Notes: a model not told the origin generated them from the sequence alone. A stretch of DNA of 64,000 bases from Bog-473 sp963719485 (GCA_963719485.1 OY970387.1:2108001-2172000); one strand, 5' to 3'. Numbered from the stretch's first letter, positions 25,184 through 33,448 are shown. Numbers and translations are program-made.

Positions 25184-26629
25184 GTGCGCGAGCCGAACGA
25201 CGTGACACCGTGCGACGCCGCGGAGATCACGCGCTGGGATGACACGGCCGACGTGATCGTGGTCGGCTTCGGCGCGGCCGGGTCGGCCGCGGCCTTCAGC
25301 GCCGCGGCCTCCGGCGCCCGGGTGCTCGTGACGGAACGGACCGGTGGTCCGGGGGGAGCCGCCGCGCTGGCCGAGGGCATCGTCTACCTCGGCGGGGGCA
25401 CGCCGATCCAGACGGCGTGCGGGTTCGAGGACTCCCTCGACGACATGTACCGCTACATGATGGCGGCCTGCGGTCCGGATCCCGACGAGACCAAGGTCGC
25501 CCGCTACTGCGAGGAGAGCCTGGGCCACTTCGACTGGCTGGTCGCCCGGGGCGTCCCGTTCGAGCCGACGTTCTGCGCCGACACCTCCATGGCGCCGACC
25601 GGCACCGAGGGCCTGGTCTTCTCGGGCGGCGAGGACGCCTACCCGTTCAACGAGATTGCCCGCCCGGCCCCACGTGGCCACCTGGCCCAGACGACGCGCG
25701 CCACCGGATGGCTCCTCATGCAGCACCTCGCGGCAGCCGCCACGGGAGCGGGCGCGGCGGTGTCGACCGACACCAGGGTCGACCGCCTGGTGTGCGACGA
25801 CGGCCGGGTCGTCGGCGTGCAGGCGCAGCGGTTCGGCGAGACGGTGACGCTGCGGGCGCGCCGCGGCGTGGTGCTCACCGCCGGCGGCTTCATCTTCAAC
25901 GACGACATGCTGCGCCAGCACGCCCCGCCCCTGGTGCGGGGAACGTTCAAGGTGGGTACCGAGGGTGACGACGGGCGGGGCATCCGCATGGCGCAGGCCC
26001 TGGGCGCCGCCGTTCGCAACATGTACGCGGGCGAGGTCTCGCTGCCCATCACCCCACCGCGCACACTGATCCACGGCATCCTCGTCAACGGCCAGGGGCA
26101 GCGCTTCATCAACGAGGACACCTACATGGGGCGGGTGGGCCAGTCCGCGCTCTACGAGCAGGACGGCGAGGTCTACCTCATCGTCGACGAGGCGTCCTAC
26201 GAGGTGAACTGGATGGGCCTCGCCGCCAGCTGGGTCTGCGCGACGACCGCGGAGCTCGAGTCCGAGATCGGCTTGCCGGCCGGCTCGCTCCAGTCCACCG
26301 TCGACCTCTACAACCGGCACGCGGCGGCGGGGGAGGACCCCCTCTTCCACAAGTCCCGGGGCTGGGTGCGGCCGCTGGTGCCGCCGATCGGCGCGGTCGA
26401 CCTCCGGATCGGCCCGGCCCCCTACGCGCCGTTCACCCTCGGCGGGTTGGAGACGACAGTCACGGGCGAGGTTCGCGACCTCACAGGCTCGGCGATCGGT
26501 GGTCTCTTCGCCGCCGGGCGGACTACGGCCGGCGTGTGCTCGTTCGGCTACGCCAGCGGGCTCTCCATCGGGGACAGCACGCTGTTCGGACGCTTCGCCG
26601 GCGAGAGCGCGGCCGCCGCGCCGGCGTGA
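25184..26629 (+). CDS. FAD-dependent oxidoreductase (fumarate reductase/3-ketosteroid dehydrogenase superfamily)
   Basis: 481 residues from GTG 25184. DVIVVGFGAAGSAAAFSAA is the FAD dinucleotide-binding motif. TERTGGPGGAAALAEGIVYLGGG and RGVVLTAGGFIFNDDML are typical of the FAD_binding_2 family, and the chain ends with GGLFAAGRTTAGVCSFGYASGLSIGDSTLFGR, the flavin-closing segment. The family covers ketosteroid dehydrogenases, urocanate reductase and fumarate reductases. There is no twin-arginine signal, so it is probably cytoplasmic. Substrate unresolved. Confidence 0.88.
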   Translation: MREPNDVTPCDAAEITRWDDTADVIVVGFGAAGSAAAFSAAASGARVLVTERTGGPGGAAALAEGIVYLGGGTPIQTACGFEDSLDDMYRYMMAACGPDPDETKVARYCEESLGHFDWLVARGVPFEPTFCADTSMAPTGTEGLVFSGGEDAYPFNEIARPAPRGHLAQTTRATGWLLMQHLAAAATGAGAAVSTDTRVDRLVCDDGRVVGVQAQRFGETVTLRARRGVVLTAGGFIFNDDMLRQHAPPLVRGTFKVGTEGDDGRGIRMAQALGAAVRNMYAGEVSLPITPPRTLIHGILVNGQGQRFINEDTYMGRVGQSALYEQDGEVYLIVDEASYEVNWMGLAASWVCATTAELESEIGLPAGSLQSTVDLYNRHAAAGEDPLFHKSRGWVRPLVPPIGAVDLRIGPAPYAPFTLGGLETTVTGEVRDLTGSAIGGLFAAGRTTAGVCSFGYASGLSIGDSTLFGRFAGESAAAAPA

Positions 26630-26678
26630 GGAATCGCCTGACCTGGGTATGAGAGAGGTTGACGGCGAGAGGAGGGCG

Positions 26679-27224
26679 ATGGAACCCGATCTGCTTGATC
26701 TCTACGGACGCGCCAGCGAGTGGGCATCGACCAAGGTGGCGGGGGCCAGCTCGAAGCTCGACGAGCCGTCGTCATGCGACGGGTGGGACGTCCGGACGCT
26801 GATGAACCACATGCTCCAGACGCAGCAGTACTTCGTCGGCGCAGCCCGGGGCGAGGACGTGTCTCCACCCGGAGGGACGCCGCCGGACCTGGTCAGCGAC
26901 CAGCCGCGGGCCGACTTCGCCCGGGCCCGCGTCGAGACACTGAAGACGTTCGGCGAGCCGGGGGTGATCGACAAGACCGGTCCCGCGCTCGGCATCGCGT
27001 TCAGCGACCAGCTCCTGCACGGATGGGACCTCGCCACGTGCACCGGGCAGGACACCACGATGCCGGACGGCCTCCCTGAAGCGGCCTACTCCTTCATTTA
27101 CGGCAGATTCACCGACGATCAGCGCAAGGGCATCTTCAAGCCCGAAGTCGCCGTTGCGGCGGACGCGCCCGCCCAGGACAAGCTGCTCGCCTACACCGGA
27201 CGTGATCCTTCGCCGATGACGTGA
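26679..27224 (+). CDS. TIGR03086-type DinB-like (maleylpyruvate isomerase N-terminal) protein
   Basis: 181 residues from ATG 26679, chosen because GAGAGGAGGG lies just upstream; an in-frame ATG at 26649 is an alternative. LDEPSSCDGWDVRTLMNHMLQTQQYF carries the W-D-V-R...N-H metal-binding pattern, and FSDQLLHGWDLATCTGQD supplies the second His. These four-helix bundle proteins bind a divalent metal; some are mycothiol-dependent isomerases or S-transferases. Substrate unknown. Convergent with the PfpI gene (6-bp gap). Confidence 0.82.
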   Translation: MEPDLLDLYGRASEWASTKVAGASSKLDEPSSCDGWDVRTLMNHMLQTQQYFVGAARGEDVSPPGGTPPDLVSDQPRADFARARVETLKTFGEPGVIDKTGPALGIAFSDQLLHGWDLATCTGQDTTMPDGLPEAAYSFIYGRFTDDQRKGIFKPEVAVAADAPAQDKLLAYTGRDPSPMT

Positions 27225-27230
27225 GGCGCT

Positions 27231-27881
27231 TCATTGGCGCAGTGCGGCGTACTCGATGACGCGGGTCATCACGACATCGTCGGCTTTCGCCACCGACCCG
27301 CAGTCGAACGGTGGCTGCGGGTCGTACTCGATCATGAGTTGCGCTGCCCGAGCGGCGGTGCGGCCGGCGAGCAGCTCGACCAGGCGGAGCGCCATGTCGA
27401 TGCCGCTGGACACACCGGCGGCGGTGAGGATGCGCTTGTCGAGGTGCTCGACCACGCGTGCGGACGTGGGCTCGGCGCCGTGGGCGGCCAGCTCCCGATA
27501 GCAGGACCAGTGTGTGGTGGCGGTGAGGCCACGGAGGAGCCCCGCGGCGCCGAGCACGAGCGAGCCCGTGCACACCGACGTGGTGAACCGGCTCCCGGCG
27601 TGCGCCCCGAGGACCCATTCGAGTACCCGCTCGTCGTGCTCGAGTGCACGCGTCCCGACGCCTCCGGGAAACACGATCACGTCGGGTGCCGGCACCTCCT
27701 CGAAGGTGGCGTCGGCACGCAGGCCGAGCATCCCGTTCTCACTGCGCACCTCGCCGCGTTCGTGGCCGATGAAGACGATGTCGAGGGTCGGGATGCGCTG
27801 CAGCACCTCGTAGGGGCCGACTGCGTCGAGCGCGGTGCAGCGGGGGAACAGGGGGATGGCAACCTGCATGCGGTCCGTCAT
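27231..27881 (-). CDS. DJ-1/PfpI family protein (isonitrile hydratase-like)
   Basis: 216 residues from ATG 27881. AIPLFPRCTALDAVGPYEVLQ, VIVFPGGVG, and the nucleophile elbow TTSVCTGSLVLGAAGLL with Cys are those of the PfpI/ThiJ superfamily, and HWSCYRELAAHG follows. The relatives include isonitrile hydratase and small-molecule hydrolases. It overlaps by 4 bp (ATGA) with an upstream AraC regulator that has the same fold as its sensor domain, so the two form an operon and plausibly recognise related ligands. Confidence 0.9.
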   Translation of the reverse strand: MTDRMQVAIPLFPRCTALDAVGPYEVLQRIPTLDIVFIGHERGEVRSENGMLGLRADATFEEVPAPDVIVFPGGVGTRALEHDERVLEWVLGAHAGSRFTTSVCTGSLVLGAAGLLRGLTATTHWSCYRELAAHGAEPTSARVVEHLDKRILTAAGVSSGIDMALRLVELLAGRTAARAAQLMIEYDPQPPFDCGSVAKADDVVMTRVIEYAALRQ

Positions 27882-28870
27882 GCGGACGTCCTTTCGTTCG
27901 GGGTGGCGCGGAAGCGCCGCCGGTAGGCATCGGGCGCGACGCCGAGATGCCGTTGGAAGACGCGCCGCAGGGTCTCGGCACTGCCGAGCCCGCAGCGCGC
28001 CGCCACCACGTCGAGCGTGTCGCTCGTCTCCTCGAGCTCGCGGCGCGCCGCCTCCAGGCGGGTGCGCTCCACGAAGCGGCTCGGCGTCTCGCCCACCTCC
28101 GCGGCGAAGACGCGGGTGAAGTGCCGGACGCTCATGGCGGCCGCCGCGGCGAGAGCGGGCAGCCGGTGGTCGCCGCCGGGCGCGGCCTCGACGAGGGTCT
28201 GGACAGCCCGGACGGTCGAGCGTTCGGCGCGAGGGACCCACACCGGCGACGCGAACTGCGTCTGGCCCCCCGGGCGGTGCAGGAACATCACGAGCCAGCG
28301 AGCGACAGTCTGGGCCACCTCGACGCCGAGGTCCTCCTGCACCAGTGCCAACGCGAGGTCGATGCCCGCGGTGACGCCGGCGCTCGACCAGTACTTCCCG
28401 TCCCGGATGTAGATCGGGTCCGGGTCGACGGTGAGGTCGGGATACGCCTCGGCGAGCTGCCGGGCCCGCGCCCAGTGCGTCGTGACCCGCCGGCCGTCGA
28501 GCAGTCCGGTCGCGGCGCCGACGAACGCACCGGAGCACACCGTCGCCACCCGCCGGCAGCGTGGGGCGGCCTGGCGGATCCAGGTGAGCAAGGCCTCGTC
28601 GCGGGCCGCCTCCACGGCGCCATTGCCGCCGGGCAGCACCAAGGTGTCGATCCGCTCCGAGCCGCCGGGCAGCGGGGTCGTGCCCAGGACCAGACCGCTC
28701 TCGGTCCGTACGGTGCCACCGCGGGTCGAGGCGAGGGTGACCCTGTAGCCACCGGCCCGTCCGAGCGAGGCGGCCGCCTGGCCGGCGCCGGCGAAGACCT
28801 CGTGCGGGCCCACGGCGTCGAGGGGTTGGAGGCCTTCGAAGGCGACGATCACGACGTGGCGCTGCTGCAT
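27878..28870 (-). CDS. AraC-type regulator with DJ-1/PfpI sensor domain (FtrA-like)
   Basis: 330 residues. Residues 1-190 form a DJ-1/PfpI domain (IVAFEGLQPLDAVGPHEVF, LVLPGGNGAV, VATVCSGAFVGAATGLL with Cys, THWARARQLAE), and residues 225-325 a two-HTH AraC domain (AAAAAMSVRHFTRVFAAEVG, then VAARCGLGSAETLRRVFQRHLGVAPDAYRRRF). The sensor cysteine is present. It is the first gene of a two-gene operon with a second PfpI protein and probably controls it. ATG 28870 begins exactly at the DJ-1 domain. Confidence 0.92.
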   Translation of the reverse strand: MQQRHVVIVAFEGLQPLDAVGPHEVFAGAGQAAASLGRAGGYRVTLASTRGGTVRTESGLVLGTTPLPGGSERIDTLVLPGGNGAVEAARDEALLTWIRQAAPRCRRVATVCSGAFVGAATGLLDGRRVTTHWARARQLAEAYPDLTVDPDPIYIRDGKYWSSAGVTAGIDLALALVQEDLGVEVAQTVARWLVMFLHRPGGQTQFASPVWVPRAERSTVRAVQTLVEAAPGGDHRLPALAAAAAMSVRHFTRVFAAEVGETPSRFVERTRLEAARRELEETSDTLDVVAARCGLGSAETLRRVFQRHLGVAPDAYRRRFRATPNERTSA

Positions 28871-28991
28871 GGGTCCCACATTGCGGGCCGGCGCCGCTGG
28901 CGTCAATGACACGGTTCCCACAGATTCGGCCATGGGGGCCCGAAAGACCACAGGGCCCCGCCCGTGGAGGAGGTCCGAGCCCGCTCCCGGT

Positions 28992-29378
28992 TCAGCCGGC
29001 GCGGGCCCGGCGGGTGCCGCGCGCCCGCACCCAGGCCAGCAGGTCGCCCTCCCTGCCGCGGCGGACAGAGCCGGTGAAAATGTCCTCGCGCCCGGTCGAC
29101 ACCTCACAGTTCACCTCGGCGTAGAGCTCGTCGCCGAGTGCGGCGGGCTGGAGGTATTCGACGAGGACCGACGAGATGATGCCCGAGTTCTCGCTGTCGT
29201 TGGCGGCGGCGGCGACCGCTGCGCCGGCCACCGCGTAGAAGACGGCGCCGTGCACGGTCCCGTGCGGGTTGCCGTGCCGTTCGTCCGTGGTGAGCACGGC
29301 CACCGTGTGGCCCGCGCCCCTCCGCTCCACGCCGATGCCGAGCAGGTCTGCGAACGCGTCGGCCCGGGGTCCGCTCAT
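28992..29378 (-). CDS. PaaI-type hotdog thioesterase
   Basis: 128 residues. HGNPHGTVHGAVFYAVAGAAVAAAAN is the PaaI/YbdB hotdog helix with the G-x-V-H-G-x-V-x-Y pattern, and VLVEYLQPAALGDELYAEVNC is the following strand. Such tetrameric enzymes hydrolyse acyl- or phenylacetyl-CoA thioesters. It begins 10 bp after the stop of the F420-type gene and is likely co-transcribed with it. No specificity can be read. Confidence 0.85.
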   Translation of the reverse strand: MSGPRADAFADLLGIGVERRGAGHTVAVLTTDERHGNPHGTVHGAVFYAVAGAAVAAAANDSENSGIISSVLVEYLQPAALGDELYAEVNCEVSTGREDIFTGSVRRGREGDLLAWVRARGTRRARAG

Positions 29379-29387
29379 CGGCGCACC

Positions 29388-30521
29388 TCAGGCGTTGGGA
29401 GCAGACGCGGGGAGGCGCCCAGGCATGGGCACGGCCGTGGCCGGCCAGCGCTTGCGGCTGATCCGGCTCAACTTGTTCATGAGGGTGACCGCTCCGGGAT
29501 CGTCCTCGATGGGCCGGGTCTCGATCACCCCGGCCGCCTCCATGTCGTTGAAGAGCTCTTCGCCCTTCTCCGTCCGCAGGAGCGTGAGGGTCCAGTCGCC
29601 GAACGCGCCGATGCCCCCGGTGGAGATGTCGGCGTGCTCCGCCGCGAAGTCGGGACAGCTGGTGCAGCCTTCCCTGGTCCAGGCGTGCGCCTCCTTGAGC
29701 GGGACCTCGTGGTAGCTGCCGTCCTTCATCCACACCTGGAAGACGCCCTTGATGTTCATCTTGACGATGTCGGCCCGGGCCAGCCCGTACTTGGCCTCGA
29801 AAAGCTCGGGGAAGATGGCGTCGTCGAACGTCTTGGAGCACAAGAGTCCGATGGAGAGGGTGAAACGACGGGCCACCTTCCCCGCCTTGCGGGCTTGCAT
29901 GACCGGCGGGGCAGAGGCCTGGCAGCCCATGCCGACCAGCGCGATGCGCTCGGCCCCGCCCGCGATGGCGTCGGGATAGGCGAGCGGGTTGGCCGAGTAG
30001 GTGTAGCGGGAGCCGGCCGTGGCCAGGACGTCTTCCTTGTTCCAGGCCACCTGGGGCACCGCCTTCCAGGTCGAACCGTCGCCCTCGAGACCCGAGACGA
30101 GGGCGGCGTCGATCACCTCGTGCTCGAAGGCCCAGATGAGGAGTGCGGACACCAGCCCCCCGTCCTGCCCGGTGCCCTGCACCGTTGTGTCGGTCGCCCG
30201 GGCCAGCACGGTCCGGCGGGAGATGCCGGCGACCTCGTCGTCGGTGCGGGGCCGCCCGAAGAGATAGGTCTCGATCTCAGGCTCCCAGGTGCGGAAGCGG
30301 GGGCACGCCCGGGTGCACAGCGTGCAGCCTTTCAGGCCGTGTGTGCAGTTGTCGGGCCCGCCGTCGGTGTCCACGTGAAAGGGCTTGTAGACCCCGTTCT
30401 CGTCGTTGTAGCCGAGGACGTCGTAGGGGCACACGATCACGCAGGCGGAGCACCCCGTGCAGAGTCCGGAGGTGACGACCTCGGTGAACAGCTCGGCCCA
30501 TTGCGGCTTCTCGGGAGGCAT
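29388..30521 (-). CDS. Coenzyme F420 hydrogenase/dehydrogenase beta-subunit (FrhB) family protein
   Basis: 377 residues. Two ferredoxin-like [4Fe-4S] motifs lie at C21/C24/C27/C31 and C59/C66/C69/C73. The FrhB domain follows, with GTGQDGGLVSALLIWAFE, GCQASAPPVMQARK, LLCSKTF and EGCTSCPDFAAEHADISTGGIG. FrhB proteins use FAD and F420 to shuttle electrons between F420H2 and Fe-S centres. F420 is common in actinobacteria, so this is probably a ferredoxin:F420 or F420H2:acceptor oxidoreductase. No hydrogenase subunits are nearby. The thioesterase follows 10 bp downstream. Confidence 0.9.
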   Translation of the reverse strand: MPPEKPQWAELFTEVVTSGLCTGCSACVIVCPYDVLGYNDENGVYKPFHVDTDGGPDNCTHGLKGCTLCTRACPRFRTWEPEIETYLFGRPRTDDEVAGISRRTVLARATDTTVQGTGQDGGLVSALLIWAFEHEVIDAALVSGLEGDGSTWKAVPQVAWNKEDVLATAGSRYTYSANPLAYPDAIAGGAERIALVGMGCQASAPPVMQARKAGKVARRFTLSIGLLCSKTFDDAIFPELFEAKYGLARADIVKMNIKGVFQVWMKDGSYHEVPLKEAHAWTREGCTSCPDFAAEHADISTGGIGAFGDWTLTLLRTEKGEELFNDMEAAGVIETRPIEDDPGAVTLMNKLSRISRKRWPATAVPMPGRLPASAPNA

Positions 30522-30569
30522 CGGCCCACCCTATTCGGCGACGCGCCGGGGGTCCGATACCGTGCGCCC

Positions 30570-31367
30570 GTGCCTGAGATCCTCGAGGTCGAGCTCTACC
30601 GCGCCCTGGCCGAGTGGGCGCTGGACCGCGAGATCGGCCGGGTGTGGATGGTCGATGCGCGCTACGGCCGTGGCGGGACCACGCCCCAACGGCTGCGGGC
30701 GGCGCTGGTGGGCCGAAGGTTCACCGCCGCGCGGCGGCGCGGCAAGCTCCTGCTGCTCGACACGAGTGGGGGCCCGACCCTGGGCGTGCGCTTTGGCATG
30801 ACGGGCGGCATCGTCGTCGACGGGCAACAGGCCCTCGACCGTCTTCGTTACGGACCTGGCGTCTTCGATGAGAAGTGGGTGCGGGCGCGCATCACGTTCG
30901 GTGACGGTGGCCAGCTCGTCCTGCACGACCCGCGGCGTTTCGGGTCACTCGAGCTCGCGCCCGACGAGGACCGGCTCGGGCCGGACGCGCTCAGGGTCAC
31001 GCGGCGCGAACTGGAGGCCGCGCTCGCCACGAGGCCAGGGGGCGGGGCGACGGCCGCGCCGCTCAAGGCCCGCCTCATGGACCAGGAGCGGCTGGCCGGC
31101 GTCGGCAACCTTCTGGCCGACGAGATCCTCTGGCGCGCCGACCTGGCCCCCGGCCGGCGGACGCCGCTCGACGACGAAGAGCTCCGGCACCTGCACACGG
31201 TGCTCCGGGCCACGTTGCGCCAGCTGGCGCGCCGGGGCGGCTCCCACATGGGTGACCTCGACGAGGCGCGCCACGCCGGCGGGCGCTGCCCGCGCGACGG
31301 GACCGAGCTGCGCCGCGAGGTCGTCGGCGGGCGAACGACCTACTGGTGCCCGGTCCACCAGCGCTGA
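30570..31367 (+). CDS. Fpg/Nei-family DNA glycosylase with altered zinc finger
   Basis: 265 residues from GTG 30570. The catalytic N-terminal Pro-Glu (PEILEVELYR) is in place, as are GKLLLLD (beta-hairpin Lys), HDPRRFGSLEL and the H2TH motif DQERLAGVGNLLADEILWRA. It removes oxidised bases and nicks DNA by beta/delta-elimination. The C-terminal zinc finger is unusual: CPRD...CPVH instead of C-x2-C...C-x2-C, so two ligand positions are Asp and His. Divergent from the FrhB-like gene. I cannot tell Fpg from Nei specificity. Confidence 0.88.
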   Translation: MPEILEVELYRALAEWALDREIGRVWMVDARYGRGGTTPQRLRAALVGRRFTAARRRGKLLLLDTSGGPTLGVRFGMTGGIVVDGQQALDRLRYGPGVFDEKWVRARITFGDGGQLVLHDPRRFGSLELAPDEDRLGPDALRVTRRELEAALATRPGGGATAAPLKARLMDQERLAGVGNLLADEILWRADLAPGRRTPLDDEELRHLHTVLRATLRQLARRGGSHMGDLDEARHAGGRCPRDGTELRREVVGGRTTYWCPVHQR

Positions 31368-31385
31368 CCCATTGAGTCGCCTCAG

Positions 31386-31516
31386 CTGTCAGCGGCGAGA
31401 TGCCCTTGGCGCTCAGGTCGACGCCGAACACGAGGAACAGCACCCCCACGACCGCTGTGTTGTGCGCCGTCAACCGCGCCTTGGCCGAGTCGAGCGTGGC
31501 CTTCGCCCACGTCGGT
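31386..31516 (-). pseudogene. Fragment of a GAP-family membrane transporter
   Basis: Minus-strand reading just downstream of the peroxiredoxin stop gives AKATLDSAKARLTAHN, then VVGVLFLVFGVDLSAKGISPL. This matches the last helix of GAP (Sap-like, LysE-related) membrane proteins, which end with an amphipathic 'LDxxKxWLxxNNAxVM' stretch and a final helix 'VLFLVFGVxLxGKGI'. No start, no upstream helices and no proper terminal stop are seen; the upstream part of the frame is inside the bcp gene. I read it as a truncated remnant left after replacement of the upstream part. Moderate certainty. Confidence 0.4.
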
Positions 31517-31984
31517 TCAGCCTTCGGCGATCTCCTCGAGAACCTTGGCGGCGTGACCGTCCGCCCGTACGTGGTACCACGCCCGCTGGACCTTGCCGTT
31601 GGGGCCGACGAGGAAGGTCGAGCGGATCGTGCCCACGGTCTTCTTGCCGTACATCGTCTTCTCGCCCCACGCCCCGTACTTCTCCATGACCTTCTTGTCG
31701 GCGTCGGTGAGGAGCGGGAACTTGAGCTTGTACTTGGTCCGGAACTTCACGTGCTTCTCGGCCTTGTCGGGTGAGATCCCGAGCACCGCGACACCGGCCT
31801 TCTCGAAGGTCTTCAGGTTGTCGTTGAACTGGCACGCCTCCTTGGTGCACCCGGGCGTGTCGTCAGCGGGGTAGAAATAGACGATCACCCGCTGCCCCTT
31901 GAAGTCCGACAATTTGACCGGTTTGCCATCCTGGTCAGGCAGGGTGAACGCAGGGGCGGTGGCGCCCGCCTCGAGTTTGGCCAT
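31517..31984 (-). CDS. bcp: Thioredoxin-dependent peroxiredoxin (BCP/PrxQ)
   Basis: 155 residues. The peroxidatic Cys is C46 in YPADDTPGCTKEAC, and the resolving Cys is C51, the C-x4-C arrangement of BCP/PrxQ. FTLPDQDGKPVKLSDFKG and STFLVGPNGKV are intact. It reduces hydroperoxides in the cytoplasm with electrons from thioredoxin. It is divergent from the DEAD-box helicase gene and shares a 180-bp upstream region with it. Confidence 0.95.
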   Translation of the reverse strand: MAKLEAGATAPAFTLPDQDGKPVKLSDFKGQRVIVYFYPADDTPGCTKEACQFNDNLKTFEKAGVAVLGISPDKAEKHVKFRTKYKLKFPLLTDADKKVMEKYGAWGEKTMYGKKTVGTIRSTFLVGPNGKVQRAWYHVRADGHAAKVLEEIAEG

Positions 31985-32043
31985 CGTCGGCCCTCCTTCG
32001 GTCGTGATGCAGGACGGCTCACTTTGACACAGGGTCGCGCCCG

Positions 32044-32068
32044 TTGACCCGTCCTGGGCTGGTACAAT
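32044..32068 (+). promoter_or_regulatory. Candidate promoter of the DEAD-box helicase gene
   Basis: TACAAT at 32063-32068 is a good sigma70/SigA-type -10. TTGACC at 32044-32049 resembles a -35, but the 13-bp spacing is too short, so the -35 contribution is doubtful. A start near 32075 would begin transcripts just before the stem-loop at 32084-32142. Confidence 0.4.
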
Positions 32069-32083
32069 ACGTGTGCGACCACC

Positions 32084-32142
32084 GGCGGGGGCTGGTGAGT
32101 CGGGGCTGACTCACACTCCTCTGGAAGGCGCACAGCCCCGCC
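32084..32142 (+). promoter_or_regulatory. Structured 5' leader (nested stem-loop) of the DEAD-box helicase gene
   Basis: GGCGGGGGCTG (32084-32094) pairs with CAGCCCCGCC (32133-32142) with one bulged G. It encloses a perfect 7-bp hairpin, GTGAGTC (32095-32101) with GACTCAC (32108-32114), loop GGGGCT. An 18-nt unpaired arm (32115-32132, with CTCCTCTGGAAGG) completes the fold. It lies 22 nt upstream of the ATG. Helicase genes are often autoregulated or cold-regulated through their leaders. I do not recognise this element from a known RNA family. Confidence 0.6.
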
Positions 32143-32164
32143 ACCCAACAGAGAGAGCGGGTCA

Positions 32165-33448
32165 ATGACCGTTGATGCCCTTGCCGGCGCGCACGCCGGC
32201 ACCGCCGAAAGGGACAGTGATGTCTCCGGCGACGATACCTATGAGACCGCCCGGACCTTTGAGTCCCTCGGCGTCTCACCCGAGTTGACCAAGGCCCTGG
32301 CCGATGAAGGCATCGTCAGCGCGTTTCCCATTCAAGCCCTGACCGTCGCCGACGCCCTGGCCGGCCGCGACGTGTGCGGCAAGGCCAAGACGGGCTCGGG
32401 CAAGACCCTCGCCTTCGGCGTGCCGCTGCTACAGCGGGCCAAGGCGACCCGGGAGGCGCAGGGTTCCCGCAACCCGACCCGTCCCGCCCGCCCGCTCGCC
32501 CTCGTCCTGCTCCCGACGCGCGAGCTGGCCGTGCAGGTGCACGATGTGCTGGCCCCGCTGGCCAAGAAGCTCGGTCTGCACGCCGTGGCCGTCTACGGCG
32601 GCGCGGACATCGACCGCCAGGTCACCAAGCTCCGCAAAGGCGTCGACCTGATCATCGCCACCCCGGGCCGCCTCATCGACCTGGGCGACCGGGGCGAGAT
32701 CGCCGTCGACGAGCTCGAGACCCTGGTGCTCGACGAGGCCGACCGCATGGCCGACATGGGGTTCATGCCCCAGGTCGAGTGGGTGCTCCGCCGCCTCGAT
32801 CAGCCCCATCAGACGCTGCTGTTCTCCGCCACGCTCGACGGTGCCGTCGACCGCCTGGTGACGCGTTACCTCACGGACCCGGTCTTCCACGAGGTTGCCT
32901 CGACCACCCAGACCGTCACCCTCATGGAGCACCGGTTCCTCCAGGTCCACCAGATGGACAAGGTCAAGGTGGCGGCGGCCATCTGCCGGAACCAGGAGAA
33001 GTCACTGCTCTTCGTCCGGACCAAGCGCGGTGCCGACCGCCTCGTCGAGAACCTGGGCAAGGAGGGCATCAGTGCACAAGCCATCCACGGTGACCTGCGC
33101 CAGGCCAACCGCGAGCGTGCGCTGGCCGACTTCTCGAACGGCAAGCTCGCCGTCCTCGTGGCCACCGATGTGGCGGCCCGGGGCCTGCACATCGAAGCGG
33201 TCGACGGTGTCATCCACTTCGACCCGCCCGAGGACCACAAGGCATACCTGCACCGCTCGGGCCGCACCGCCCGCGCCGGCAAGGCCGGCGTAGTCGTGAG
33301 CCTCTCGCTGTGGAACCAGCTCGTGGAGATGGAGGTCATCCAGCGCCGGCTGGGCCTGCGCATCCCCATCGTCGAGATGTTCTCCAACGACCCGCGGCTG
33401 GCCGACCTGGCGGCCTGGCAGCCCCGACAAGAGGAGAGTGTCCTCTGA
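32165..33448 (+). CDS. DEAD-box ATP-dependent RNA helicase
   Basis: 427 residues. All helicase motifs are present in order: Q motif (FESLGVSPELTKALADEG ... FPIQ), AKTGSGKT (I), PTRELA (Ia), TPGR (Ib), LDEADRMADMGF (II), FSATLDG (III), VRTKRGADRLVENL (IV), VATDVAARGLH (V) and HRSGRTARAG (VI). It has a short C-terminus without an RNA-binding extension, like RhlE-type helicases. It unwinds structured RNA in ribosome assembly or decay. The GAGAGAGCGGG stretch before ATG 32165 is the likely ribosome binding site, and the leader is strongly structured. Confidence 0.95.
   Translation: MTVDALAGAHAGTAERDSDVSGDDTYETARTFESLGVSPELTKALADEGIVSAFPIQALTVADALAGRDVCGKAKTGSGKTLAFGVPLLQRAKATREAQGSRNPTRPARPLALVLLPTRELAVQVHDVLAPLAKKLGLHAVAVYGGADIDRQVTKLRKGVDLIIATPGRLIDLGDRGEIAVDELETLVLDEADRMADMGFMPQVEWVLRRLDQPHQTLLFSATLDGAVDRLVTRYLTDPVFHEVASTTQTVTLMEHRFLQVHQMDKVKVAAAICRNQEKSLLFVRTKRGADRLVENLGKEGISAQAIHGDLRQANRERALADFSNGKLAVLVATDVAARGLHIEAVDGVIHFDPPEDHKAYLHRSGRTARAGKAGVVVSLSLWNQLVEMEVIQRRLGLRIPIVEMFSNDPRLADLAAWQPRQEESVL

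Noticed and set aside
24307..25380. Longer form of the APH-like kinase starting at 25380
   Set aside because: The extra 90 residues are antisense to the next gene's start and have no family similarity; GTG 25110 gives the expected length.
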